From the NCBI RefSeq assembly GCF_900096975.1, contig NZ_FMYQ01000001.1:598346-662345 (forward strand): DNA of 64,000 nucleotides. Reading direction: 5' to 3'. The stretch is from Paraburkholderia lycopersici (lineage in GTDB: Bacteria; Pseudomonadota; Gammaproteobacteria; Burkholderiales; Burkholderiaceae). Below, one piece after another: positions 49,272-57,700 of this stretch. The notes beneath the pieces are model-generated. The model saw only the letters and a list, made by a program, of their open reading frames with translations. It did no database searches and was not told where the DNA came from. Within the stretch, counting starts at the first letter, position 1. Every line of letters starts with the position of its first letter. Position numbers and translations under genes: made by a program.

Positions 49272-50297
49272 TCACGCGTCGAGTTTCCCGGGTGCCTCAT
49301 ACCGACTACGCTTCCAGTTGTTCTTCGCGCGGATACGATCCAGTATTGCGCAAGACGGGCACCACCCTCCCTGACGGACGCTGCCCGCTCGCGCCTGCCA
49401 AACGTGACCGCGATGGCACTGCCACGTCAGCTTGTGCTCCTTGTCGATGTACGTGTCAGACAGGCATGCCCCGCCGCGCTCAGCCGCCGTCTCCCGCATC
49501 TGCTCAATGCTCAACCGTCGACGATCGGCGGCGCAGCGCCGGCACCAGCGTCCCTGCAATACCAACTGGCCAGCCACCGTCCATTCATGCCCCTCCCGGC
49601 AACGGAACTGGTACTTTCCGGCTTGGCCGACGTACTCTGGCGACAGGCACACTCCGCCATGCGATTGCGCGGCCGCCTAAAGCCGTGCCAGCCCGTTCGC
49701 GTCGATTTGTGACGCAGACCGCGCGCACCGCAGGCACCAGGTGCCGCGCAAAATCTCGGCCCCCTCCGCCTCCCACCGGTGTCCTTTCGTACACTGGACC
49801 GGATAGTAGCTACGGGCGCCAGTGTATGCCGTCGCCAGGCATCGACCTCCATGGGCGCGGGCTGCCGCACGCAGGCGTTTCAAACCGTCCGCCAGTAGAT
49901 TGCGTCTGGCGGACGCCTCGTGAGCGCATGAAGGACACCAGCTCCCCTCGCTGATTTTTCGACCTTGGACTTCCCATTCGTGGCCCTCAGCACAGCGCAA
50001 CCAATAGAATTCGAGCAGTCCTGTAAACTCCCCTTTGACGAGTTCACCGCCCTGCCCGCCGACTCTCGCCAACCAGCGTTCCCGAATGGCTTCGTCTTCA
50101 CATTCGGCACATACCGGGGGCTTGCTGGTTCGATACAGGAGGGACGTCGCATGTCGCTCAAACCGGTGTCCGCATCCACACTCGAAAGCGTATCGAGAGT
50201 GATACCCAGCCCAAATGTCGGACAGGCATCTCCAGCCGAATGTCTCGACGTGCCGTTTGAGCTTTTCGAGCGATGGATGACGATCTGCGTTAGCCAT
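49272..50297 (-). pseudogene. Protein of five zinc-ribbon repeats, interrupted by an in-frame amber codon
   Basis: One reading frame of 341 codons is broken only by TAG at 49677-49679. It holds five repeats of about 50-60 residues with the pattern GG/GW-x-CL ... Y ... C-x2-GH-x-W ... G-x-WC-x2-C (for example QCTKGHRWEAEGAEILRGTWC and QCHRGHVWQARAGSVRQGGWC). The repeat resembles the probable zinc-ribbon domain of the DUF4379 type. By alignment of repeats, the codon before AAAQSHGGVC should be Gln or Arg, so CAG to TAG is the likely change. If not read through, two pieces of 206 and 126 residues could be made. Function is unknown. Confidence 0.7.
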
Positions 50298-50545
50298 TGT
50301 CCTGCATCCGTCGTTCGCCAGCCCGGGGCATCCCTGCGCCGGGCGCGTTTACGGGCGCCCTTTTGAAGAACGCGCTTGCCATAGATCCCTTCGATGCCGC
50401 CATAATGCGCATGCTGTTCGATGATACGCAACCTTCTGTGCCCTGAGTCGGCATCGCCTTTGACGAACTTCGCATAGCCGATCACGTCCGATGCGGCCAA
50501 CTGCAGCAACTGTTCGCGCGAAAGTATATTGCGAGGCTTTCTCAT
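49880..50545 (-). CDS. Poorly supported ORF between the winged-helix and zinc-ribbon genes
   Basis: The ATG shares a base with the stop of the winged-helix gene, and the first roughly 65 residues (MRKPRNILSREQLLQLAASD ... GGIEGIYGKRVLQKGA) look like real protein. Beyond that the frame overlaps the zinc-ribbon gene for about 400 bases and looks like a shadow. A one-base shift at the AAAAGGGCGCCC run (about 50357-50368) would instead end the protein at 50290, just overlapping the zinc-ribbon ATG, a more natural layout. So the true product may be about 85 residues and frameshifted. Confidence 0.35.
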   Translation of the reverse strand: MRKPRNILSREQLLQLAASDVIGYAKFVKGDADSGHRRLRIIEQHAHYGGIEGIYGKRVLQKGARKRARRRDAPGWRTTDAGQWLTQIVIHRSKSSNGTSRHSAGDACPTFGLGITLDTLSSVDADTGLSDMRRPSCIEPASPRYVPNVKTKPFGNAGWRESAGRAVNSSKGSLQDCSNSIGCAVLRATNGKSKVEKSARGAGVLHALTRRPPDAIYWRTV

Positions 50546-50865
50546 CAGCGGCGTGTCGCCATGCACAGCGACTGAAACGTGCGCCAGGCATTATCATAGT
50601 GCTCAAGCGAGGCACGCTCTGCGCCGTTACCCGCATTGGTTTCCTCCGGTATCGTGCGCAGGAAACACCGCTTGCCTTTCGGCCCCTCGCTGCGCAGCAG
50701 CCCCCGATCCATCGCGTAGCCGATCACGACGCGCGTCGTTGCGAATGACCAGCCTGTGCGCTGCTGCAATTCCGCCGCGCGGTATCGCTCGCCGGGCACG
50801 GTGCCCTCAAGCAGTTGCCGGATTCTTTCCTCTTTCATCTGCTCTGGCGTCTTCGTGCTCGTCAC
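50545..50865 (-). CDS. Small winged-helix-like protein
   Basis: A 106-residue protein. Residues about 12-70 (RIRQLLEGTVPGERYRAAEL, TGWSFATTRVVIGYAMDRGLL) fit a winged helix-turn-helix with a basic wing (EGPKGKRCFLR). It begins nine bases after the cdiB stop on the same strand, so it may be transcribed with the CDI locus. A regulatory role is inferred from the fold only. Confidence 0.65.
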   Translation of the reverse strand: MTSTKTPEQMKEERIRQLLEGTVPGERYRAAELQQRTGWSFATTRVVIGYAMDRGLLRSEGPKGKRCFLRTIPEETNAGNGAERASLEHYDNAWRTFQSLCMATRR

Positions 50866-50874
50866 CGGTTTTCC

Positions 50875-52638
50875 TCAGAACTGCCCCGTTATCTGAAAGC
50901 CCAGAGTGACGCGTGCGGTATCAAATCCGGCAGGCTTGTAGATCGGCGTGCCTGCGAAGAGGTCATACGAGAGGCCTGCAGACTTCACAGGAATACCGCC
51001 TCGAATACCGATGACGGCACCGGCCAGCTGCGTGCCGGCGAGCACTGCCGTTCCTGGGCCGAACACATGGCCGTAGTCGATGCCCGCGTAGAGGGTCTGC
51101 CCCGTCCGCCCGAGCGGCAACTGCAATTCGTTGCGCCAGTAGAAGCCGCGCTCTGCGGCGAGCATCTTTTCGCCGTCGAAGCCGCGCACGGTGTAGCGGC
51201 TGCCGATCGTCAGGTCGTCGATATAGAACAGCGTGTCGCCCGTGTACTGGCCGTGCAGCGTCGTCACGTAGCGCAGGGCCTGCTTGCCAATCGCAAACGG
51301 CACCGACAGGTTCACGTCGAGCGTCGCCATGTGGAAGCGGTACGTGGCCGCCAGCGGCGTGCCGTCATCGGCAGTGGGATCGGCGGTCGCGCCCAGTCCA
51401 CCGACGCCCTGGCGGTAGGCGAGCGTGCCGTCGAACTGCGCAGCGCCGAAATAATGCCGGTCGGTTAGCCCACCTTCGATGAACGTGTTGTTGCGGCCCT
51501 GCAGCGGAATCGTCGTGTCCGCGATGAAGCTCGCACCCCAGCGCTTGATAAGCTGGAATTCGAGGCCCAGGATATCGTCCTGGCTGCGGCGGATCACGCG
51601 CTGGATCTTTACACCGGCCGTCTGCGCGTTGCCGCTCGAAACGAACGTCTGGTTCACGCCCGCGATCTGCTGGTAGTAGGTGTTCGTGTTTCCGTAAAGC
51701 GTCGCGGTCCAGTAGCCCCAGGGCACGGAATACGAGCCGTTGAAGCCGTGCGAGCCCAGGCTGTGATCGCCGAATTCGAGGTCCTGATTCGCACCGACCG
51801 TGAAGATGTCGTTCAGCCCGAACGGGTTGTCGATCCCGAGGCTGACGTTACCCTGCAGCTTGCCTGTCGCGCGTTGGCCCGAGTTATCGACCGAGGCGGC
51901 GAAGGTCCAGGGCTTCGAGCGCTTGACGGTCACAACGACATCGCTTTCGCCGGGCACGTCGCCGGGAACGATCTGCATGGTGGCGTCCTGGCTGCTGACG
52001 CGTTTCATCTGCTCCAGTCCCTGCTCGAGGTCACGCAACTGCAGCACGTCGCCATCGCGCGCGGGAAACGCGCTTTTCAGCGTGCCGCGCGTATTCGCAT
52101 CGGCGAACTTCAGATGACGGATGACACCAGGCACGAGCGTGAGCTTCAACGTCCCCTTTGACAGGTCCTGCGTCGGCACGAGTACGCGCGTGGTGATATA
52201 CCCACGGCTCAGGATGACGCCTTGCAGCCCCTTCGTGAGAATGTCGAGGCCCTGCTTGCCGACGCATTGCCCCTCGTAATGCCGCAGCCAGTCATGCAGG
52301 AAGGCGAACCGGTCCATGGGAAGGGCCGACGCGCCTTTCACGCGGCTCACCTCAGGAAGCGTGTCGGGCACCTCCACCGTGAACGAGTCGATGCGAAAGC
52401 ACGGCGTCTCGACGGGCAGCGCGGGCCATTCGCCCGCTGCTGGCGCTGCCGAACGAACGACTGGCGCGGCGACGGTCGCCGCACGCTGCTGCGCGTCGCG
52501 CTGCTGCTGGACCTGCTGTTGCTGTTCGGCGTTCGCACGTGCAGCGGCGGCGGTGTCGGCAGGTGTGGTCTGCGCGTTGGACGCAAGTGTAACCAGGGCT
52601 GTGAGCGGCAACGCCGCCAGCCTTCTTCGAAATTTCAT
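50875..52638 (-). CDS. cdiB: CdiB/BcpB two-partner secretion transporter (ShlB/FhaC family)
   Basis: A 587-residue outer-membrane protein. A signal peptide (about 1-24) is followed by a Gln-rich plug-helix region, two POTRA domains (about 75-220; the second with GSRYTVRG-type partner motifs later in the barrel) and a C-terminal 16-strand barrel ending in VTLGFQITGQF, with the terminal Phe used by the Bam machinery. The conserved barrel motif SRYTVRGFDGE is present. It exports the CdiA/BcpA exoprotein encoded upstream. In this locus it is the last core gene, as in Burkholderia bcpAIOB. Confidence 0.92.
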   Translation of the reverse strand: MKFRRRLAALPLTALVTLASNAQTTPADTAAAARANAEQQQQVQQQRDAQQRAATVAAPVVRSAAPAAGEWPALPVETPCFRIDSFTVEVPDTLPEVSRVKGASALPMDRFAFLHDWLRHYEGQCVGKQGLDILTKGLQGVILSRGYITTRVLVPTQDLSKGTLKLTLVPGVIRHLKFADANTRGTLKSAFPARDGDVLQLRDLEQGLEQMKRVSSQDATMQIVPGDVPGESDVVVTVKRSKPWTFAASVDNSGQRATGKLQGNVSLGIDNPFGLNDIFTVGANQDLEFGDHSLGSHGFNGSYSVPWGYWTATLYGNTNTYYQQIAGVNQTFVSSGNAQTAGVKIQRVIRRSQDDILGLEFQLIKRWGASFIADTTIPLQGRNNTFIEGGLTDRHYFGAAQFDGTLAYRQGVGGLGATADPTADDGTPLAATYRFHMATLDVNLSVPFAIGKQALRYVTTLHGQYTGDTLFYIDDLTIGSRYTVRGFDGEKMLAAERGFYWRNELQLPLGRTGQTLYAGIDYGHVFGPGTAVLAGTQLAGAVIGIRGGIPVKSAGLSYDLFAGTPIYKPAGFDTARVTLGFQITGQF

Positions 52639-52765
52639 GTTAGTTGTGATAGGAGTGCGGAGAAATCATACCCTGTAATTTTCTGGACTACTTATTGATT
52701 GCAAATGTGGAGCGGCACATCGCCGCCCGCATCATATCTCCCGAACCTTATTCCTTGTTGCCTGA

Positions 52766-53215
52766 CTATGCCTCGGAAAACCGTCCAATGGTGACAAACA
52801 CTTCATCTGTGTCTTCCTCGAAAATGACACTCGCTCTGGTCGCGGTATTCGGAAAATTGTGGCTGATTATTTCGTCCCACAATCCCGTGATGACTACGGC
52901 AAGCTGCTGGGCCTGACCAGATGAAATTCCTTGAAAAATATCGGTCAGTTCAACCATATTTACCCATGCTTGCGCCTGTTCAGGTTTCATCCCGCTTCGC
53001 CGGTACTCTTCGTATCTCGCTTCATCAAACCAATCAGCGACTACGATTACGTTGTCGAACAGAGTCATCTTTGGAGCAAACAAACGCGCCATGCAGAGAG
53101 CAAAATCTGATGGCAAAGCTACCTTTGCCGTAACAGCATGTATGAAATCCAGAGCGGAGAACCGCCCGTTGTTTGCCTTGACGAAATCGTCGTACTTCCA
53201 GTGTTCGATAGTCAT
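52766..53215 (-). CDS. Orphan CDI immunity protein (module B)
   Basis: A 149-residue acidic protein with no recognised catalytic motif, intact. Its ATG is one base after the stop of the type-24 toxin fragment, which is the arrangement of a CdiA-CT/CdiI pair, so it is most likely the cognate immunity protein. It could still protect the cell against neighbours that carry that toxin. The region is AT-rich compared with the flanking genes. Confidence 0.65.
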   Translation of the reverse strand: MTIEHWKYDDFVKANNGRFSALDFIHAVTAKVALPSDFALCMARLFAPKMTLFDNVIVVADWFDEARYEEYRRSGMKPEQAQAWVNMVELTDIFQGISSGQAQQLAVVITGLWDEIISHNFPNTATRASVIFEEDTDEVFVTIGRFSEA

Positions 53216-53216
53216 C

Positions 53217-53557
53217 TCATTTACCCGTCGGGATTTCAGCCGGTGTCGCTGGTCGAACTACGCCCTTCCCCACGAACGCAGTACCGTCTGGTGCTACGTT
53301 GATGCTGGTTTCTTTGACGTTGGGCCGGGGAATTCCGCCATGATCCTGTCCAGAACCGCGATATTGCAGCGACGTCCCATCACCGTTATATGTGGTGTAC
53401 TGTCCGTCTGGGCCAGGTCGCTCTATGTATGCGGCAAACTATCTACCTCCGGCAACGGAGCGGGAGGCTTGTTTCGCGACTTGCCACCCGCTGAACCGTC
53501 ACCACCACTATTCAACGTCGCATTGTCCGGCACATACCCCGGCGCTCCCAGTTGGTC
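53217..53557 (-). pseudogene. Orphan CdiA toxin tip, polymorphic toxin type 24-like, frameshifted (module B)
   Basis: The frame DQLGAPGYVPDNATLNSGG ... PLPEVDSL runs to a stop, and one frame over FAAYIERPGPDGQYTTYNGD, then QYRGSGQDHGGIPRPNVKE, continues to TPAEIPTGK. The RGSGxxHGGIPRPNVKE core is characteristic of the polymorphic toxin type 24 domain. A loss or gain of bases near 53435-53442 joins the two halves. No start codon or secretion domain is present, so this is a displaced CdiA C-terminus that would need recombination with cdiA to be used. Confidence 0.78.
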
Positions 53558-54072
53558 ACTGGTAAGTGTCTAGCAGGATATCCAGTTCTCTATAGGCAGT
53601 GGATGCGATCGTGTCAAATTCCCCCCGCGCTAACTCGACCGTCTCTACGTTGTTTCCGCCGTCTGCCGAATACACAACTTTCGAAAGGTCTTGCGTATCC
53701 ACCCACCAAGTAGATATGCCAAGCATTGAAGATGTCTACGTGCGGGCACACGTCAAAGCACGCTGGCATAAGTTCGTCTGGAATCAATCTTGTTATATCG
53801 TCGCCACTTTCATTCAAAGAGTCCTGAATAACGCGAAAAATTACTTTTTTGTCGCAGAGTGCCAGAGACGGCGCTGTGCGCTTCCCTGCGTCCGCAATGA
53901 TGTACTGCATAGAAAACAGGACATCACGCAAGGAGGTTCCTTCGTCAAAGTCCCCAACTTGCTCGCCACCGATCCAATAGCAGAACCTGCCGAACATCCA
54001 ACTTCCGCCTGGTTGTTCGTTCAATTCAAACTCAATTGCAAACCTTGATTTATCGCCGTGCAGCATTCTCAT
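53556..54072 (-). pseudogene. Imm42-like immunity gene, frameshifted (module A)
   Basis: The N-terminal part (FAIEFELNEQPGGSWMFGRF, then CYWIGGEQVGDFDEGTSLRDVL) matches the Imm42 immunity family. After HIYLV an extra base shifts the frame; one frame over, VDTQDLSKVVYSADGGNNVE and ARGEFDTIASTAYRELDILL complete the expected C-terminus. The start overlaps the stop of the upstream toxin fragment by ATGA. The shift lies near 53705-53715. Confidence 0.72.
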
Positions 54073-54434
54073 TTCCCCAGAATCTTCAAAGCACTCGCAG
54101 GAACCTTCGAGGCCGGGATTGTGCCGCTGAAATGGACCGTTCCCGCGTTGTCCGAGAAGTATTGATAGTAACCGGTGTCGCCTTTGGCATACCAAGTTCC
54201 CATACCACCAGGTACCGCGCCATTCTCGTATGCAGTTTGAGCATCCGCCGGCTCGGGTGTCTTTTTAGGGTTGTACAGTGGCTACTCGTATCGTGTGCCG
54301 GATTCGTTTGATACTCCGGATTCACGCGCGCGTCCACGTTTGACGGATTGTAGGGGTCATCTGATAGCGCAGGGCTCGGAGTGCCGTTATCCGAACCTTT
54401 TGAAAGGGTGGTATTCCCCGCCCCATACCCCAAT
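54069..54434 (-). pseudogene. Orphan CdiA toxin tip, frameshifted (module A)
   Basis: This begins directly after the stop of the first immunity gene with ELGYGAGNTTLSKGSDNG, which repeats the GYGAGNTTL segment of the full CdiA. It runs to PAHDT, then loses frame near 54276-54285; one frame over, LYNPKKTPEPADAQTAYENG and GGMGTWYAKGDTGYYQYFSD lead to PASALKILGK and a stop overlapping the Imm42 start. The toxin activity is not recognised. It is a displaced C-terminus, not a free-standing gene. Confidence 0.72.
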
Positions 54435-54731
54435 TCATTCCCTTCTCTGGTAAACAAGCAGTTCTAACGTGCTATTGCGAAGTGGCTGCGGTACGTCGGT
54501 CCGAATACATTGCATTTCGACTAATTCACGCGCAAAGTGCGACGCCAGCTCAGATCCCACTTCTTCCATCGCCGCCTTATCCTCCTCAGCGATCGGTCCG
54601 TCAAACACCACCTGCACCGTTATATTTTCTCCGGCGACTCCACAACTCACAGCGCGGATATTTGCACTGACGTATCCCAGAAGGGAGGCCTGCAAAGCTA
54701 GCAACAGGCGAATTCGAAACTCTTTATCCAT
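54435..54731 (-). CDS. cdiI: CDI immunity protein of the resident CdiA
   Basis: A 98-residue small acidic protein (MDKEFRIRLLLALQASLLGY at the start). Its ATG overlaps the cdiA stop by one base (TAATG), the usual layout of a CDI immunity gene. It should bind and neutralise the type-50-like toxin tip of CdiA in the cytoplasm. The role rests on position and size. Confidence 0.75.
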   Translation of the reverse strand: MDKEFRIRLLLALQASLLGYVSANIRAVSCGVAGENITVQVVFDGPIAEEDKAAMEEVGSELASHFARELVEMQCIRTDVPQPLRNSTLELLVYQRRE

Positions 54732-57700
54732 TAGGGCCTCCCGGGGACGATGTGAACTCCGTCCTTACTGTAGTGAATGATACCGTTCGTTGTTGGCGTA
54801 CTCTCGCCCGTGACCGGATCAACGTAGTTCCCGATGACTGTTCCGAAGTTCACACGCTCACGATAACCAGGTTGGCCAGGTGCGACATTATTCGCGGGCT
54901 GCCCACTTCCGGCATAGTCGTCCACAAGTTTCTGAGGGTCTGGGTATGTCAACTCGCTTCGGCCAGGAATAAAGTTATTGTGATCTGGCTGATGCTTACC
55001 CTGCTTACCAGCGTCAATTGCTGGTGTATCGCCGCTATCACCATTTGTGGCAAGGGTTGTATTCCCGGCCCCATACCCCGCGCTACCCAGCGCAGCAGTT
55101 GTCGCCTGTCCCGCAACAGAACCTGCCATCGCCATGCCTGGCGCGACTGGCGGCCCGCCCTCACCAAACGTTATCGCAGACAGCCCGTTGCGGATACCTG
55201 CCAGAACCCGGTCCAGCGTCGAAGGCGAACTGTTGCCGCTATCCCCCGTCAGCTGACGTTCATCGTCAACCGACTGGTTGTACAGGTGCACGTTCGAACC
55301 CATCGCGGCACCCGCTGTTCCGCCCACCAGCGCACCGCCGACACCTGCCGCTACGTTCGCCGCAAGGTTGCCGATCAACTGCGAACCCGTGGCTGACGCT
55401 ACTCCATTCGAAACACCGGCCAGGTCGTGGGCCAGTTCGGAAGCGAGGCCCGCGCCTGCGGCACCGCCCAGCGCCGTGAAGGCACTCCCGCCACCCAGGC
55501 CACCAATCAGTGCGCCACCTGCCATGTGCAACAGCGCGCGATCGTCGCCACCCTCATCCCATGCAGCAGCAGTGGCCTTGTCGCCAGCAGCAGCCGCTTC
55601 ATCGCGCTTGTTGTCCGCATACGCGCCAATGCCCTGTGACACCGCCTGGCCTGCCGCCTGTGCGGCTTGCATCGTATCGGCCTGCTGGTTCAGGATATTG
55701 TTCACGTCAGGCGTCTTCGATACCGTGCCGTTCGTGTTCGTGGTGTCGCGGGAGAGCCCCGCCACGTCCTGCGTCTGTGCGGTCGGGTTCGTGATGGTGA
55801 TCGTGCCCGCGCTCACCGCGCTGCGCGTGGTCGCGCTCTGGTCGCCGCTCTCATTCTGCGAGATCATCGGCGACACACCGCCCGAATTGCTCACCGAACC
55901 AGGGCCAACCGCCTTGCCGGTGCTGCCTCCGTAGCCCACACCCGCGCTGATACCGTTGCTGTTGGCATCGTAGTGCGAGTGGTTCTGGATGTCACTGTAG
56001 GTGAGCGTGCCAGTCGTAAGGCTGTTCTTCGACGCGTCCGCCGTGCTCGATATCACCGCACCGGTCAGGCCCGTGTTGCCCTTGACGTTGATGTTAAAGC
56101 CACCATCGCCCGCGCTGATTCCCGCCTGCTCGTTGACGCCCGCATAGTTGCCATCGGCGTGGCCGTTCTGCGCGCTGAAGCTCGCGCTGCCGCCGCCCTG
56201 GCTGATCGTAAATCCGCCGCCCGCGCTGCTCTGGTGCGCCGCACTGTTCGTCACGTCCTGCACACTTGCAATGTTCAGGTTCCCGCCAACGTCAGCCGTC
56301 ACCTGCTTGCCCGCGATCTGCGAGCCGGTGATATTCGCATCGCCACCCGACACGATGGTGACGCTGTTCGCGCCCGTCACGTGCGAGGCGTTCTGGATCG
56401 ACGCGTCGCTATTTGCGTCGCCATGCGCGTTCGACATCGCCGCCGAGACGCCAAAGCCGCCGCCCAGCGTGTATTGCACGCCAACGCTTGCGCTGCTGGA
56501 ACTGTTAGAGGAGCGGGTCGAATCCGTGTTCGTGGTGTTGACCACGCTCACCTGATTCTTTGCCGCAAGGACGACATCGTTCGCGCTCACGTTCGAACCG
56601 GCGATGGTCACATTGCCGCTTCCCGGGATGCCGTTGCCGGTCGCGACGAAAGCCGCAGTACCACCCGCCTGCACGCTCGAACCGCGCTGCGTCGCCTGAT
56701 CCTCCGACGACTGGCTCTGGCTCTTGCTCGAACCTATACTCACCTTGATACCGATGTCGGGCTTGCCTCCCGCGACGGCGGACTTCACCGCGCTGCCCAC
56801 CACATACGCATCGCCTGCCGCCGCAATGCCGTGCAGGGCCGCCGCGCGGTCATTACCGCCGCCGGATGAGTGATTCACGCCCTGCGATTCGGAATAGGCG
56901 TTGTTGATCGCATCGCCCACGCTGCCCGCGAGGCCAATCGTTACGCCACTGCTACTGGTTTTCTGCGTCTGCGCCTGGTGGGAGGTATCTGTAGCCGCAT
57001 CGATAATCACGTTGGCAGCCGTACCCGTCACATTCTGGCCCGCGACGAGATCGCTGCCCGTGACATGCAGGGTATTGCCCGCCTGAACCGACAGGTCGCC
57101 GTTGATCGAACCGACCGTGCTCGCGTTGTTCGTAACGCTCGACTCCTGGTCGGTCGTCGCGAGCTTGTTGCTGCCGACCGTCACGGTCAGGCCGCTCGTG
57201 CCGAGGCCCGAATGCTGCTCCTGATAGCTGCCTGACGACTGCATGGTGTTCTGCGTCGTGGTGATGTTCACGTCATGCGCGGCGCTCAGGGAAACGTCGT
57301 TCGTACCGACAATCGTGCTGCCTGCGACATTGATGTCCTTGCCGCTGGAGATCGCGACGCCGTCCGCCGAGATCGTGCTGCCCTGTGAAAGGGTGGTGGT
57401 TGTCTCGCGCGAACTCTCGACCGCCTTGCTGCTCACGACGTTGTGGTGGGTGCCCGTCGCCGCCGTATCACCGACCTGCGTTTGCGTGGCCGCGCCGATG
57501 TTCACGTTGCCCGCTGCCGCGAGCGTCGCGGTGCCCTTGTCGAGGCTGACCGTGCTGCCGATGATGTTGAGGTTGTTGCCTGACGCCACGGTGAGCGAAT
57601 TACCGGCGTTAAGCGTCGTCGCCGTCAGCGTATCCTCGGACGTGTGCATCGAATCCGAGTAGTTGCCGTTGTGGTCGCTGGTTGCACTGTTGCCGTCAAC

